From Symbiodinium natans (Eukaryota; Sar; Dinophyceae; Suessiales; Symbiodiniaceae): a stretch of DNA of 64,000 nucleotides. Numbering within the stretch: the stretch's first letter is position 1; the number at the start of each line of letters is the position of its first letter. Position numbers and translations under genes: made by a program. Below, in pieces: positions 12,523-24,222 of this stretch. The stretch covers positions 310,001-374,000 of the forward strand of contig CAJNDS010002265.1 in assembly GCA_905221605.1 (NCBI GenBank), given 5' to 3'. A model generated the notes under the pieces. That model was not told the origin of the DNA. It saw only the letters and a program-made list of their open reading frames with translations, and did not search any database.

Positions 12523-15500
12523 TCAGGCCTCTGGCGTTTCAGGCGTCTTGCGCTGCCAAACGTCAACCTCCGCAGCGTCTCTCATTCTTGGGGAATGGAC
12601 CAGCCACGTGTATCATATGCCGGGCGTATCCACCCTGAACGCATAAACGCGTGTGCTCCTAAACCTCCGAGAGCTAGGGCCTCCTTGCACCAGACCAAGA
12701 ACTTCATCCAAGTCTCCCCAAAAACAGAGTGTGGCCAGCCAGCCCCCCCCCCCCCAACCTGAATGGTGTTCCCGTCGAAGGAGCCTTGGCCACGACTTCT
12801 GTGAGGCATTCAGAAATTCAGGCACGAAGGTTGTGTGTGTGGTTTTGGAAACTCCAGTCCAAGCTTGAGACTTGAGACCCCAACTCCCGAATTCCCGAAA
12901 TGGTCATGTTGTATCCGGGCTCAGGGTCTTGGCGCTCCTAGATGACTCAAGGCTTTAAGGCTTTTAAGGTTCGCATGAACACCAGCTGCAACAGCGACAC
13001 TGCCATTCAGCATCGCAATTGCCTTCGGCACGTCCTTCGCGGACCAAGGGCAGGATATTGGAAGCCGGCTGCCCAAGCAGCTGACACGTCAAAGAACCGA
13101 AAACACCATCAACCCCCCCAAGCCAAACCAAATGAACCCCTGCAGCTCATCCGCGCTGTTCCGAAAAAGCCACTGGGCGCGATCTTGTGAGAGTTGCGAG
13201 CACGAGTTACACCTCAAAGACATATCAAGTTGACATCTCAACTGTTGGGCCTACCCCCTACCCCCAGCCCCTGCAGCCCCCAGGGCATCCTCAGGGTTCT
13301 TGAAGGCCGCTCCGCCCGCGCCGCCCTTGATGATCTCCGCGAAAATGCACTCGCCGGCCTCCAGAACTCTTCGGATTTCTTTGTCTGGTCCGCTCAGATT
13401 TTGGGGAGTCAGTTTGAGGGCTGTCGGGTTGAAAGGGGATCTGGGTCTCCGAGTCTTAGAGCTTGAAGCTTGCGCTTGGGAAAGAATCGAGGCTAAGGGC
13501 TCCGGAATCTCGCAAGCTGCTGCAAGGGCGATTCTCGCACCGGAAGGCTTTGGCAAAGAGCTTCTGTTTGGTTGCAGGCGTTGACGCGTGTTTGTGGCCA
13601 AATCAAGCAGAGTAAGGCAATACCTGCAGCCATGAAGGCGCAGGGTGGCGGAACATTCCGAAACATTCAACGCGAATGAGACGAACACATAGCTACAGAG
13701 CAAAAGGGCAAGCCCCTGCGCACTCGCGGTTGTTCCATGGACTACGTAGAAGAATAGAACCGCCTGCCTAGCAGCGGACCTCCACCCAAGTATGCAAAAT
13801 GCAACATAACGCAACATAATGAGCCGTCCAAAGCTTCACAGGCTCCTGTCCCACTCAGAAAGCCTCGATCCCCAATCCCACCGCTCCTGCGCCATGTGCT
13901 CTTTGAGCTTCCTTGGGGGCAATCGCAAACCAAGCAAAATCAAAGTCAAAGAGCTCTACTCCAGAGGTGCTGGCAAGCTCCGCAGGGTTCAAGATTAGAG
14001 CGACACGGCCCAATGGCCCAATGGCCCACAAATCTCCAGCAATCCTGGAATCCCTACAACTTCTCGTGTCTAGGGCGATCCGCGAACCGAAACAACGCTA
14101 GGCCATGTGTTTAGAACCAGGTAGGGTGCAGTGACTACTTGTCTGGTGCCAGTAGCATGCAGTGGGGTGGTTTGCGCTGTAGCACCCGGACCTTCCTCCC
14201 TGAGAGATTATACAACAAGAAGGCTCCCCAATGATGGTTCACCCTGGTCTAGAATGCCGCGCGTCTTGTTCTTCTCCACATCCCTCGGCCCATCCGGCAG
14301 GCCCCCGATCCAAACTTTCCTGAAGCGCTACGTTGTCGGTTGAGAGGGCGAAGATGGTTGGAGGGTTCGTCGCACGGCACGAGCAAAGGAGGGGCGTTCA
14401 TTACCACGTGCAAAAACTAGCACCGGGATCACAACAAAAAGCCATGCGCCGGCGCTCATGTTCAAGCAGACTCTTTTTAGGATCTTGCTATGGTTCAAAG
14501 TTTAAGTTTAAACCCTGAATGGTGTTAATCTGTATACATTGTGAGCGTCTCTGTTCAAGCCAACTCCTCGTTGACCCGAGGAATATTAGCCCCGCACACT
14601 GACATTACAGCTCAACACAACGGAGCGGACAGCTTCGGACTTTGGACACGCCCCAAACACCTCAATTGGGGTAGGACCTGACAGGAGTCATGCAGCCATG
14701 CACCCCATGCTCCACAAGTTCTGCACCACGAGACTGTGCGTGACACTAGCCTCACTAGCCTGCTCAAGAACCTTCGTCGATTGGCGGAGACCGGGAGAGA
14801 CGGGGGAGAAATCCAAGTGGAAAGTGAGAAGGGAAGGGGTAATAAGGGGCAAGGTCTGCAAGCTTCTAAGCGAGGTGAGAGGACGGCGGGAGGGAATGAC
14901 CGGATGTTGAAAACTCAAAGAGCTTCGCCCTAAAGACCCCTAATCCTGCAGTCTCCGCATTCCCTGAAAGTTGAGACAAAACTGACAAGGCCAGCTTCTT
15001 CTCGTTGGCGAAGCCTGGCAGCGGCATCAAACACAGCCTAACAACTTGCGCAGTTCAAAGCACCGTCCCTCGCCCTATTTTGACAAGGAGGCCCTCACTG
15101 GCCGGCTACATACAGTTCAAAGGCGGTGCCGGCAGCGGATGGTATGCAAAATGACCCCCCGGCGGAGAGTGCCGCTGCAGATGTAGGATGATGTAGGATA
15201 TGGGCTGAAAGTGCTCTCATCGAATGCGGGTTGGCAGCGTAGACAGTGGGGCCGGGAACCCAAGAGCCCCCGAGCGCGGCTTCAGCGCCGAGCCTCGCAG
15301 TCCCTTGCCCTTGCCCTTGCCGAAGAAGGGCATCATCATGGGGTAGCCCCAGCCTGGACTCCATCGTTTATTGAGTCTTTTTTTCTGATTGGGTCTCTCT
15401 TCAGTGTTCTTCTCTCTTCGGGGGGGAGATGAGTTTGATTCTGCTTCGGGGGGGATGCTTCCTCCGGAGCCCGGATGCTGCGGATTACCATGTATGCTTC

Positions 15501-15606
15501 AATGCACGGGGCAGCCCCCCCCCACCCAGAGGCCTCCCCAGTAGCCCTTGCCGAAGCCCTTGTAGCCCTTGCCAGCGCCCTTCTCACCCTCGCCGCCGCC
15601 GTCCAT
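12523..15606 (-). CDS. RRM protein array, copy 4 (complete, 9 exons)
   Basis: Exons: 15534-15606, 15294-15353, 14987-15014, 14266-14319, 13887-13911, 13290-13358, 13004-13034, 12759-12784, 12523-12567; 411 nt, 136 aa. The tail reads QRKTPETPEA. The gene is a mosaic: its exon 2-3 block (about 14922-15360) is almost base-for-base the block at 6190-6620 in copy 2, while its 3' exons and introns (about 12190-13390) match copy 5. Intron 8 begins with the canonical GT, whereas copies 2, 3 and 6 have GC at the same site. Confidence 0.84.
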
Positions 15607-16221
15607 GGTGCTAAGAATAGCAGCGCTTGGGAGTCTCTGTTCGTGCCCAAAGCTCCAATGGAATGCACCTTGTTCCTATCTGCACCTCATGCGCCTCAAC
15701 AACATATTGCTGTCGAGCCCGAAGCAGCAGGAGAACGCTTGCCACCTAGCACTGAAACCAGGGATGTCATGCCAACTGTAGGGAAACAGGCCCAGACCTT
15801 GCGATTCTTGCTATTCTTGTTGTCAGCTTTGCGAATTTGGCCTCAGGGTTTAGGGCTGCTTGGACGCCTCCCTCCCACTCCAAACTCCTGACCCCAGACA
15901 AATCCATGAGCCTGCCTGAATTAGCCTTCTCAAGCTGCCAGAAAGACTCAAGCACAGCGGACTTAGCTTTTGAACGCAGCTGTCGATGCGAGGCTTGGTG
16001 GCTTCAGACGGCTGTGCGACTGCAAGACCGCCTTCGTTCCGTGCTGCGCACGCCTTCTGGATACGGCTTCTTAAAGCATAATTGCAGGAGGGGGACCTAC
16101 CGTCAAAAGGAGAACGCCAACGACTTTGAACGCCTGGGCTTTGACATCCAAAACTTCCCCCCCCTCCCCACTCGCAGAGTTAAAATATTTGCTATGGCGC
16201 CCGGATCAGGCGTCTGACGTT
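15607..16221. other. Spacer between array copies 4 and 5
   Basis: From about 15850 it parallels the copy 3-4 spacer. Nothing coding or regulatory is recognisable. Confidence 0.5.
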
Positions 16222-19018
16222 TCAGGCCTCTGGCGTTTCAGGCGTCTTGCGCTGCCAAACGTCAACCTCCGCAGCGTCTCTCACTCTGGGGAATGGACCA
16301 GCCACGTGTATCACATGCCGAGCGTATCCACCCTGAACGCATAAACGCATCTGTTCCTAAGCCTCTGAGAGCTGGGGCCTCCTGGCACCAGACCCAGAAG
16401 CTCATCCAAGTCTCCCAACCCTGTGTTGCTACGAATTCCGAAAAAAGCAGAGTGTGGCCAGCAAACCCCCCCCCCCCACCTGAATGGTGTTCCCGTCGAA
16501 GGAGCCTTGGCCGCGACTTCTGTGAGGCATTCAGAAACTCAGGCACAAAGGTTGTGTGTGTGTGGTTTTGAAACCCCAATCCAAGCTTGACACCCCAACT
16601 CCCGAATTCCTGAGATGGTTATGTTGGATTCGAGCTCAGGGTCTTGGCACTTCGTCTAGGATCTAGGAGCATAGGCATACAGATGCTCAAGGCTTTTAAG
16701 GCCTTTAAGGTTCGCATGAACACCAGCTGCAACAGCGACACTGCCATTCAGCATCGCAATTGCCTTCGGCACGTCCTTCGCAGACCAAGGGCAGGATATT
16801 GGAAGTCGGCTGCCCAAGCAGCCGATACCCCCTACCCCCAGCCCCTGCCCCCAGCCCCTGCAGACCCCAGGGCATCCTCAGGGTTCTTGAAGGCCGCTCC
16901 GCCCGCGCCGCCCTTGATGATCTCCGCGAAAATGCACTCGCCGGCCTCCAGAACTCTTCGGGTTTTTTGTTTGGTCCGTTGGCTCCGATTTTAGAGGTCA
17001 GCTCTGAATACCTCGATCCCCAGTCCCACCACTCCTGCGCCATGTGCTCTTTGAGCTTCCTTGGGGGGCAGTCGCAAGCAAACCAAGCAAAATCAAAGCC
17101 AAAGAGCTCGACTCCAAAGGTGCTGGCAGGCTCCGCAGGGTTCAAAACTAGAGCGACATGGCCCACTGGCCCACAAATCTCCTAGCAATCCTGGAATCCC
17201 AACAACTTATCCCTTGAGCGGGCACGGGCCTCTAGTGTCTAGGGGCGGTCCGCAAACCGAAACACCACTAGGCATCACTAGGCCACGTGTTCAGAACCAG
17301 TCAAGGTGCAGCGTATAAGTATAGCGGTGGTTTGCGCTCTAGCACCCGGACCTTCCTCCCTGAGAGAGTATACAACAAGAAGGCTCCCCAAAGATGGTTC
17401 ACCCTGGTGTAAAATGCCGTGCGTCTTGTTCTTCTCCACATCCCTCGGCCCATCCGGCAGGCCCCCGATCCAAACTTTCCTGAAGCGGTGCGTTGTCGGT
17501 TGAGAGTGGGAGGATGGTTGGAGGGCTGGTCGCAAGGCAAAAAGAGGGGAGTTCGTGACCATGTGTCGCACCGGGATCACAACAAAACGCCCGGGCTTGA
17601 ACATGCAAACAGACATTGCACTTTTGGGCTTTGGCGATGTCTCAAGGCTTAAGATTAAACCTTAAACTTTTCTTCTGTACACACTGTGAGGTGTGTGTTC
17701 ATGCCCGACCTGGCAGGATTTATGCACCCCATGCTGGCACAGTTCCGCACCACGAAACCATGCGTGAGGGAGACCAAAAGTGAACGGTCAGGTGGGGAAG
17801 TGAGAAAGGGAAGGGGTAAGAACGGGTAAGGTCTGCAAGCTTGTCGGCCGAGGTGAGAGAACGGGGAGTGACCAGATGCTGAAAACGTAAGACGCAAACC
17901 TTGAAGGGCAAAGGACCAAAACCCTGCCCTCGCTCAAGCAGGCTCTTCAAGAGCCTCGCCCTAAAGACACCTAATCCGCCGGTCTCCCGCATTCCCTGAA
18001 AGATGAGACAAACTGACAAGGCCAGCTTCTTCTCGTTGGCGAAGCCTGGCAGCGGCATCACACAGAGCCTAACAACTTGCAAAGTTCAAAGCCGGTGGTT
18101 CGGGCAGAGGATGGTACATAAAATGAACCCCGGGCCAGTGCCACTGCACATAAAAGAGGATGTGGGCTGAAAGCGGCAGCAGGGATGGGAAGCCAAGAGC
18201 CCCCGAGCCCGGCTTCAGCGCCGAGCCTCGCAGTCCCTTGCCCTTGCCCTTGCCGAAGAAGGGCATCATCATGGGGTAGCCCCAGCCTGCGGAGAGAGAG
18301 CACGTTTGGTGGAAGGGTGGAGATGGCACGAACAAAAATTCACGGTCTCAACTGGTTGAGTCTGGAAGTGGGTTCAGGAGTTGCAAACGACCTTACACCT
18401 CGACAAAAATCCAAGACACCTTCAGCAAGCTGCATCGCATTGCAAAATACCCCACACCCTCAAGGCCAGTAGACCATGAAAGCCTCAAACCGATTCATGG
18501 ACGCAAACTCATTGTGGGCTTTGAGCCCACCCCGGAACTGCAGCTCCCTCAACACAAAACCAGGAAGATCCACCAGAAACTGCCGCCAATTCAGTCCTCT
18601 GAATTCACCCTCTCTGAAGCCTGAAAACCCCACCCCTCAAGCCGCCACTCAACATCCCACAAGCCAAAGCTCTTGGGGATGGCCGGTGGGTTGAGGGACC
18701 AAGTTTTACAGTGACTGGAGGGTGGAAGGTTTGGCTTTTGCGTCGGACTGGGGGCGATGGGCCGGCCTTCAAGGGTCGGAATGGAAACCACAACTATTTT
18801 TTCTGCGGGGCGAAACGTTCAACATGAAGGTCAATCACGACCCTTAACGACCCAGAACTGCGGATCTCCCAATCAATGCAAAGCTGTAAGCCTTAACATT
18901 ATGTTGGGGTTTTCAGTTTAATCTGGGCACTGTCAGAAGTCGAAAGGCCTCCCCAGTAGCCCTTGCCATAGCCCTTGCCCTTGCCAGAGCCCTTCTCACC
19001 CTCGTCGCCACCGTCCAT
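16222..19018 (-). CDS. RRM protein array, copy 5 (complete, 9 exons)
   Basis: Exons: 18949-19018, 18227-18286, 18018-18045, 17426-17479, 17035-17059, 16877-16945, 16745-16775, 16480-16505, 16222-16266; 408 nt, 135 aa. The head is two residues shorter than in copy 2, a whole-codon change that keeps the frame. The exon 4-9 part is nearly identical to copy 4. The 5' splice dinucleotides are GC, GC, GT, GA, GA, GA, GC and GT. This is the most compact complete copy after copy 6. Confidence 0.84.
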
Positions 19019-21842
19019 GGTGCCAAGAAAGGCACTAATGCTTTGTGAAGTCTATTGGGGGTCCGGAAGCCCGTGTCCAGCAATTACAAAGGCTTACGTA
19101 GTTGCACATGCCATGCTTGAATCTGCACCTCGTTCTTGCTTGTTGAGCCAACACCGTCAGCGATGTCGGTTCTGAAAGCAGTCTGGGCTCAATTTTTGGG
19201 CCGCCCTGCCCCCCCCCCCCTCCCCGCCCTCCAAAAAAACATCCAAGCAACACATGCTGCAGCGATGAAAAGCTTCCGAACATCACACTCCCTTTCTTAC
19301 ATGCCACTGGTTGTTTGCGTGTTGTGGGGAAACACTGGTGCAAATTTTCTTTGCCATTATCTGGTCAAAGCGCAGGTCAGGTTTGGCCTTGGCACGCACA
19401 GTAAGAAAAGGAAATATCTCACGCAACCCCCGGCACAACAAGCAAATGATCGCAAAAGCATCTCCTAAGGAACAGCATGGACGCACTCAGCCGCATGGAC
19501 CTTCGCCCAGCTTCAATCCGAACATGTTAAAAAGCACGAGTTGTTAGCAAACTCGACGTGGAAACCAGCGACCGTCAACAAAACATTCCTGACACGAACC
19601 TGATGCCCACCGAAACCTAAGCAAGGGTAAGACCACGGCTTTGCTGCCGGAGCTGGTGGTTTTCATTCGCCAGCTGCAGGAGGTAAGCTTGGTGCAATGC
19701 CAGGCCTGATCAGACAGGCGATCCCAAGGTTCGATGCAGTCTTGACAGGATCGGCCTGTTCGTTACGAGGGTTTCGGGTTCTTGTGAGCCCAGGCCCAGG
19801 ATCTGGACAGGCTTTCTTGCTCTGGTGCTTCAAATCAAGAACTCACAGGCCACCACAACAAACACAACCTCAAGAAGCCCCCGACGATCACCTGAGCAAA
19901 GGCAACTTAAACTTTTCGTGGGGCAATAGGGATCAAAAAGCTTTGCACCCACCAACAAACAACTTCTTCAATGAAGTACTGGGGATTCACAGGGTAGTGC
20001 AATTCCTGCGAGCCCAACGTTCTGAAAAAAAAATGCGAGCTTGCGTGACGGACTTCAAAAGGCATCGGGAACCCCCCCATTTGCCAACACGATGTAAGCA
20101 TTTGATGTTAAATATCCTCGCGCCAAAGTTCTTAACTTTCTTCCCCGGCTGAAAACAGCTCCTCTCCGTGGCATACTGTTCTTAACAACCAGCCCTCACG
20201 CTCGCATCCCTTTCTTCTTTCCTTTTCTTTTCTTTTCTTTCCTTCCTTCCTCACTTTCTGCCTGTCTTCCTGTCTGCCATATTTGAACACCTTTATATGC
20301 CTGAAACCTTGCTGTTTTTATTTAAAGCCTTTCCCCGAACAAAAAGCCCGAACCTTCTTGAACCAGACCTGACCTGTGCAGCCAACAGCAACCAAAGGGT
20401 TTTCCCAAACAGCACATGCCTGGAGGTACGAATGGCCTACGTGCGTGAAGAACGCAGAAGACACCCCCGACAACTTGAGCCAAAGCCCTCAGAAAACCCG
20501 TCGCAATGTTTGTACTTGCTGCAAAGAACCCTGCTGAGCCCCCGACGCTCTGCCACGGCCTCCGGAGGGCGTCTTGACAAAGGCTCCTGCTGCGCTTCCC
20601 ATGGGCTTCCCGATTCCGGAGGACGTGACTTGAAGCGGCCCTAGGTGCTACGCTCAAACGAATCCAAAGTCTGTGTGCAAGAGAATTACGTGGGATCCAG
20701 TCAGCTCCAGAACTGTCCTCTGGAACCGTCTGCTCTCGCGTGAGGTCCTAGCAGACAGTGTCTGGGTCCAAACTGCTGTGTCCCGCTGAGCCTAGCATAG
20801 CCTAGCGGATTGGGACGGCTCCTAGGCCTAACTCATGGACATGCTGGCCCTCACACGGGGAAAATAGCTTCAGAGAATGGTGCCACGGCCAGCTCAAAAT
20901 CTTTCTTTCTCTGCTTCGCGAGCTCTCTTCACATTGCTATGCAAAACATCATTGCTGCAGGGGGATCGATTGCTCAGACAATGAACACGCCTGCTCAAAA
21001 TTCTAGGCAAAATATGTTAAAGCCCAACAGCGACAACAAATCCCCCTCAGATCTGGTCATAGGTCACGAGGCTGGACCCTCTAGGGCTACATGAATCAGA
21101 TCTAACGCGACATAGGTGCACATGAGGCACGCTCGATAAAGTTATCTTTTGTGGTACTGCGCTTGTCCCTCCGCGCAACACGTCTTTTGGATTTTCTTGA
21201 AAAAATGGATAGGGACAGCTGCTGCAAATCAAACCATGGACGAGGATGATAACATGCTGCAATTCGATAGGTCTTGTCCGGCACTGGTTTACGCCGAAAC
21301 AATGCTAGGCGGTCGGGTGGGGGGCTTCGAGTACAAGCCATTCACCTTGTCAAGCACGTTATGTCTTGCTTACGTTAAAGCATGATTTGGTTGGTTTGGC
21401 TTTGGCGGGGCTGAGGCAGCACCTCCCCCCCCTTCATATGTAACAGTGTCAGCATCGGCCTTGAACATGGCCGGAACGCTTAAAAGCATGGTGTGGTTGA
21501 CTTGGCTTTGGCTGGGCTGTTGGTTTTGGGCGGAAGCAAAAACAAAGAGCTTTGGCTTGGCTTCATTGGGCACGCCCCTCCCTGCAACCCCTCTGTGGTT
21601 GAATGGCTACAGGTACAAAAAGCCTGGAATCTGGCCTTTGCGGGGGCGCGGGAGGGACCGGGGGACCGAGCCGAAAAAAGAAAACGACATAAAACGACCA
21701 AACAAATGCCAGAAGTCAGAAGAACAATCATCACAATGATATCAAGTGATGAGAGAAAAATGCCCTCCGCACAAAATTATGTGACCCTCCTTTCACCTCC
21801 GAGAGGTCCACCTCGCATACTCGCCCGCTTTCACTCCGGCAC
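19019..21842. other. Long spacer between array copies 5 and 6
   Basis: At 2.8 kb this is the largest gap in the array. It contains a pyrimidine-rich run (about 20205-20265) and, at 20820-21090, the block shared with the copy 2-3 spacer. From about 21764 it matches 7946 onward. I found no convincing exon. A decayed array member or a retroelement insertion could account for the extra length, but I see no remnant that proves either. Confidence 0.45.
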
Positions 21843-24222
21843 TCAGGCGGCCGGCTCGTCAGGCGTCTTGCGCGTCCAAACATCGACCTAGCGGTTTCAC
21901 ATGTCGGGCCTGTCCTCATCACTTGCATAGCTAGACTCGCAAGACAAAGTGAGATAGAGGTCTGACCGCTCCTCTCTCCGACCCAGACCAGGCTGGAAGA
22001 ACCTGTTTTCGCTTTACTGCTCCGAGCCTGAAGAGTGTGCCCCTCGAAGGCACCTTGGGCACTGGGGCTTCTCAAAGGTGAGGGAATATTGAATGCTTGG
22101 ACTTTCAGGCTTCGAGTCAATACCACTTTTCAAATCCCATGAAGGACTGAGATTTGAGATCTTCCCGCGCGTCTGTCCTGGAAAGATCAAAGAAAAGAGC
22201 TGTCTGAAAACCCTGCTGCAGCAGGCTGTCTGCGTAGCCAGTGTGCCGACGCATGCGCACGCGCGCACGTGCGCGAATCACACATGCTTCCGCACGAGAT
22301 CAAAGGAAAGAAGTCAAGTCGATGGCTGGTCAGTATTGCAACCCTGTAGATTACAACTTGGGGATGCATGGTTTTTCTGCTCAGCACATCCTAAACCCGG
22401 AGACTCCTCAAACAGGTCAAGCATTTGGGGGGTCTTTGTTGCTGTTCAGCGTGTTGGTCTGGAAGCTTTGGAATCGGAGGTTTCAGGCTTCGGACTGCAA
22501 CACCGGCACTTCCATTGAGCATCGCCACAGCTTTCTGCACGTCCTGCGAGAAAGAACTCAGGACTTGCAGTTAGTTACTTTTCTACATCTTAGCAACTTC
22601 GCCTGAGCTGAAGTAAAGGCGGCCCTGTGTGAGCTTGCTACGCCTCGGCCAAATGCTGAGCCATTGAACGCAGTTCGATTTCCGATCACTCCAAGCCTGA
22701 AGTCCTAAACAACGTCCTCGGGGTTTTTGAAGGCCGCTCCACCGATGCCGCTGCGGTTGATCTCCGCGAAAACACACTCGCCAGCCTAGTGGAAGCTTGA
22801 AGAGATTAGGACCATGTCAGTACTACGGTCTCTCAACAGATGTCAACCGATTCCCTCCCACAGGTTTAGGAGTTCGCGTTTTGGGCCATCGAGCCTCCAA
22901 CCCAACGAAACAAGCAGAACCCCATGAATTGCACACTCCGCACAAATTGCAAAATCTGAACCGGAAGCATCGCAGCTGCAAGCCCCACGACATGTAGACC
23001 ACGCCAGCAAGCCCCAGACACAAACGACACACAAACCTTAGGCCCGCCTGTGCCATGTGCTCCTTGAGCCTCCTCGGCTGGCTAAAGCCCAGCTTCGATT
23101 GCAATGCTACACCAGCACGTACCTATAAATTGTAAGACATAGGCGTTGCTTCTGGGCTTCAAGCAGGGGCTCCCAACACAAATGCCGAGACCCAGGCACC
23201 GATTCACATCCTCGCTCCAAAACCCATGATTATAAACGTCGATGCAGCGAGGCCTGCCCGACACCCCTCCACAAGGTCCACCACCCCTTCGTTCGAGCGG
23301 CTTGTTCTTCTCCACATCTCGTGGCGCCTCCGGCAGCCCCCCAATCCAAACCTTCCTGCAGCTCGGACTGGTGGCTTTAGTGCTTCTTTTGTTTTGGGGT
23401 GCTCCGTCTTGGGCCTTCAGCACTTCGGGCTGATGTTGGGAAATCATTCGGCTTTATGACCATGATGTTGACGAGGTGAGGCATCGGAAACCACAGGTGA
23501 AGGACCGCAACAAAATCAGTCCAGGTTTGCAGCAGCCTGCTGTGATCCCCTCTTGAACCTTCCTTCCTGACCTGAAGAACTCTGGAGCGAAAAGGCGGTC
23601 AACTGATTCGCCCAGGCTCTTCTCGTTTGGGAAGCCTGGCGGCAGTCTTGGGGCGAGGAGCCTCTTGGATCTTCTAGCTTCTCGGCTATGATGGGCCACG
23701 AGGCGGCCACGAGCACGAATATCTAAGGCCCTGTTGCTCATGATGTGAAGGGTGTTGGCTTGCTGTGTGCAATTGTGACTCGCGCCTATTCCGAACCAGG
23801 AGTGCCCTTCATGCATAACAACAGAAGCAACTGGAGCGAATCTGGACCCGCGGGACGTCGGTCCAAAATTTCGCGGGTCTGGATTACACGGGTTTGGGGC
23901 GGCGCCAAGCCTCGCAGTCCCTTGCCCTTGCCCTTCCCAAAGAAGGGCATCATCATGGGGTAACCCCAGCCTGCAGACACTTGTGAGAGGGCACGGTGGG
24001 ACAAGCAATGCTGCGTGTGCAGGGCACAACTGCCAATGTTTAGGAATGTTGAGAGCCAATGGGCCCATAAAAACTAGCAGCCCTTTGGCTTCCTCTATCT
24101 TCTTCAAAGGCTCAGCAGAGAGCCCTTTCGTATCAAGCACACCGATTCGGAGGAACGCCTCCCCAGTAGCCCTTGCCATAGCCGCCCTTGCCGGAGCCCT
24201 TCTCACCCTCGACGCCGTCCAT
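21843..24222 (-). CDS. RRM protein array, copy 6 (complete, 9 exons)
   Basis: Exons: 24159-24222, 23911-23970, 23608-23635, 23302-23355, 23048-23072, 22717-22785, 22513-22543, 22028-22053, 21843-21887; 402 nt, 133 aa, with the shortest head (MDGVEGEKGSGKGG). The 3' third, introns included (about 21764-22600), is almost identical to copy 3 (about 7946-8780), and so is the exon 4 surround. This points to recent segmental duplication or gene conversion. The tail TRKTPDEPAA equals that of copy 3. Introns 4 and 5 begin with GC, introns 6 and 7 with GA. Confidence 0.84.
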
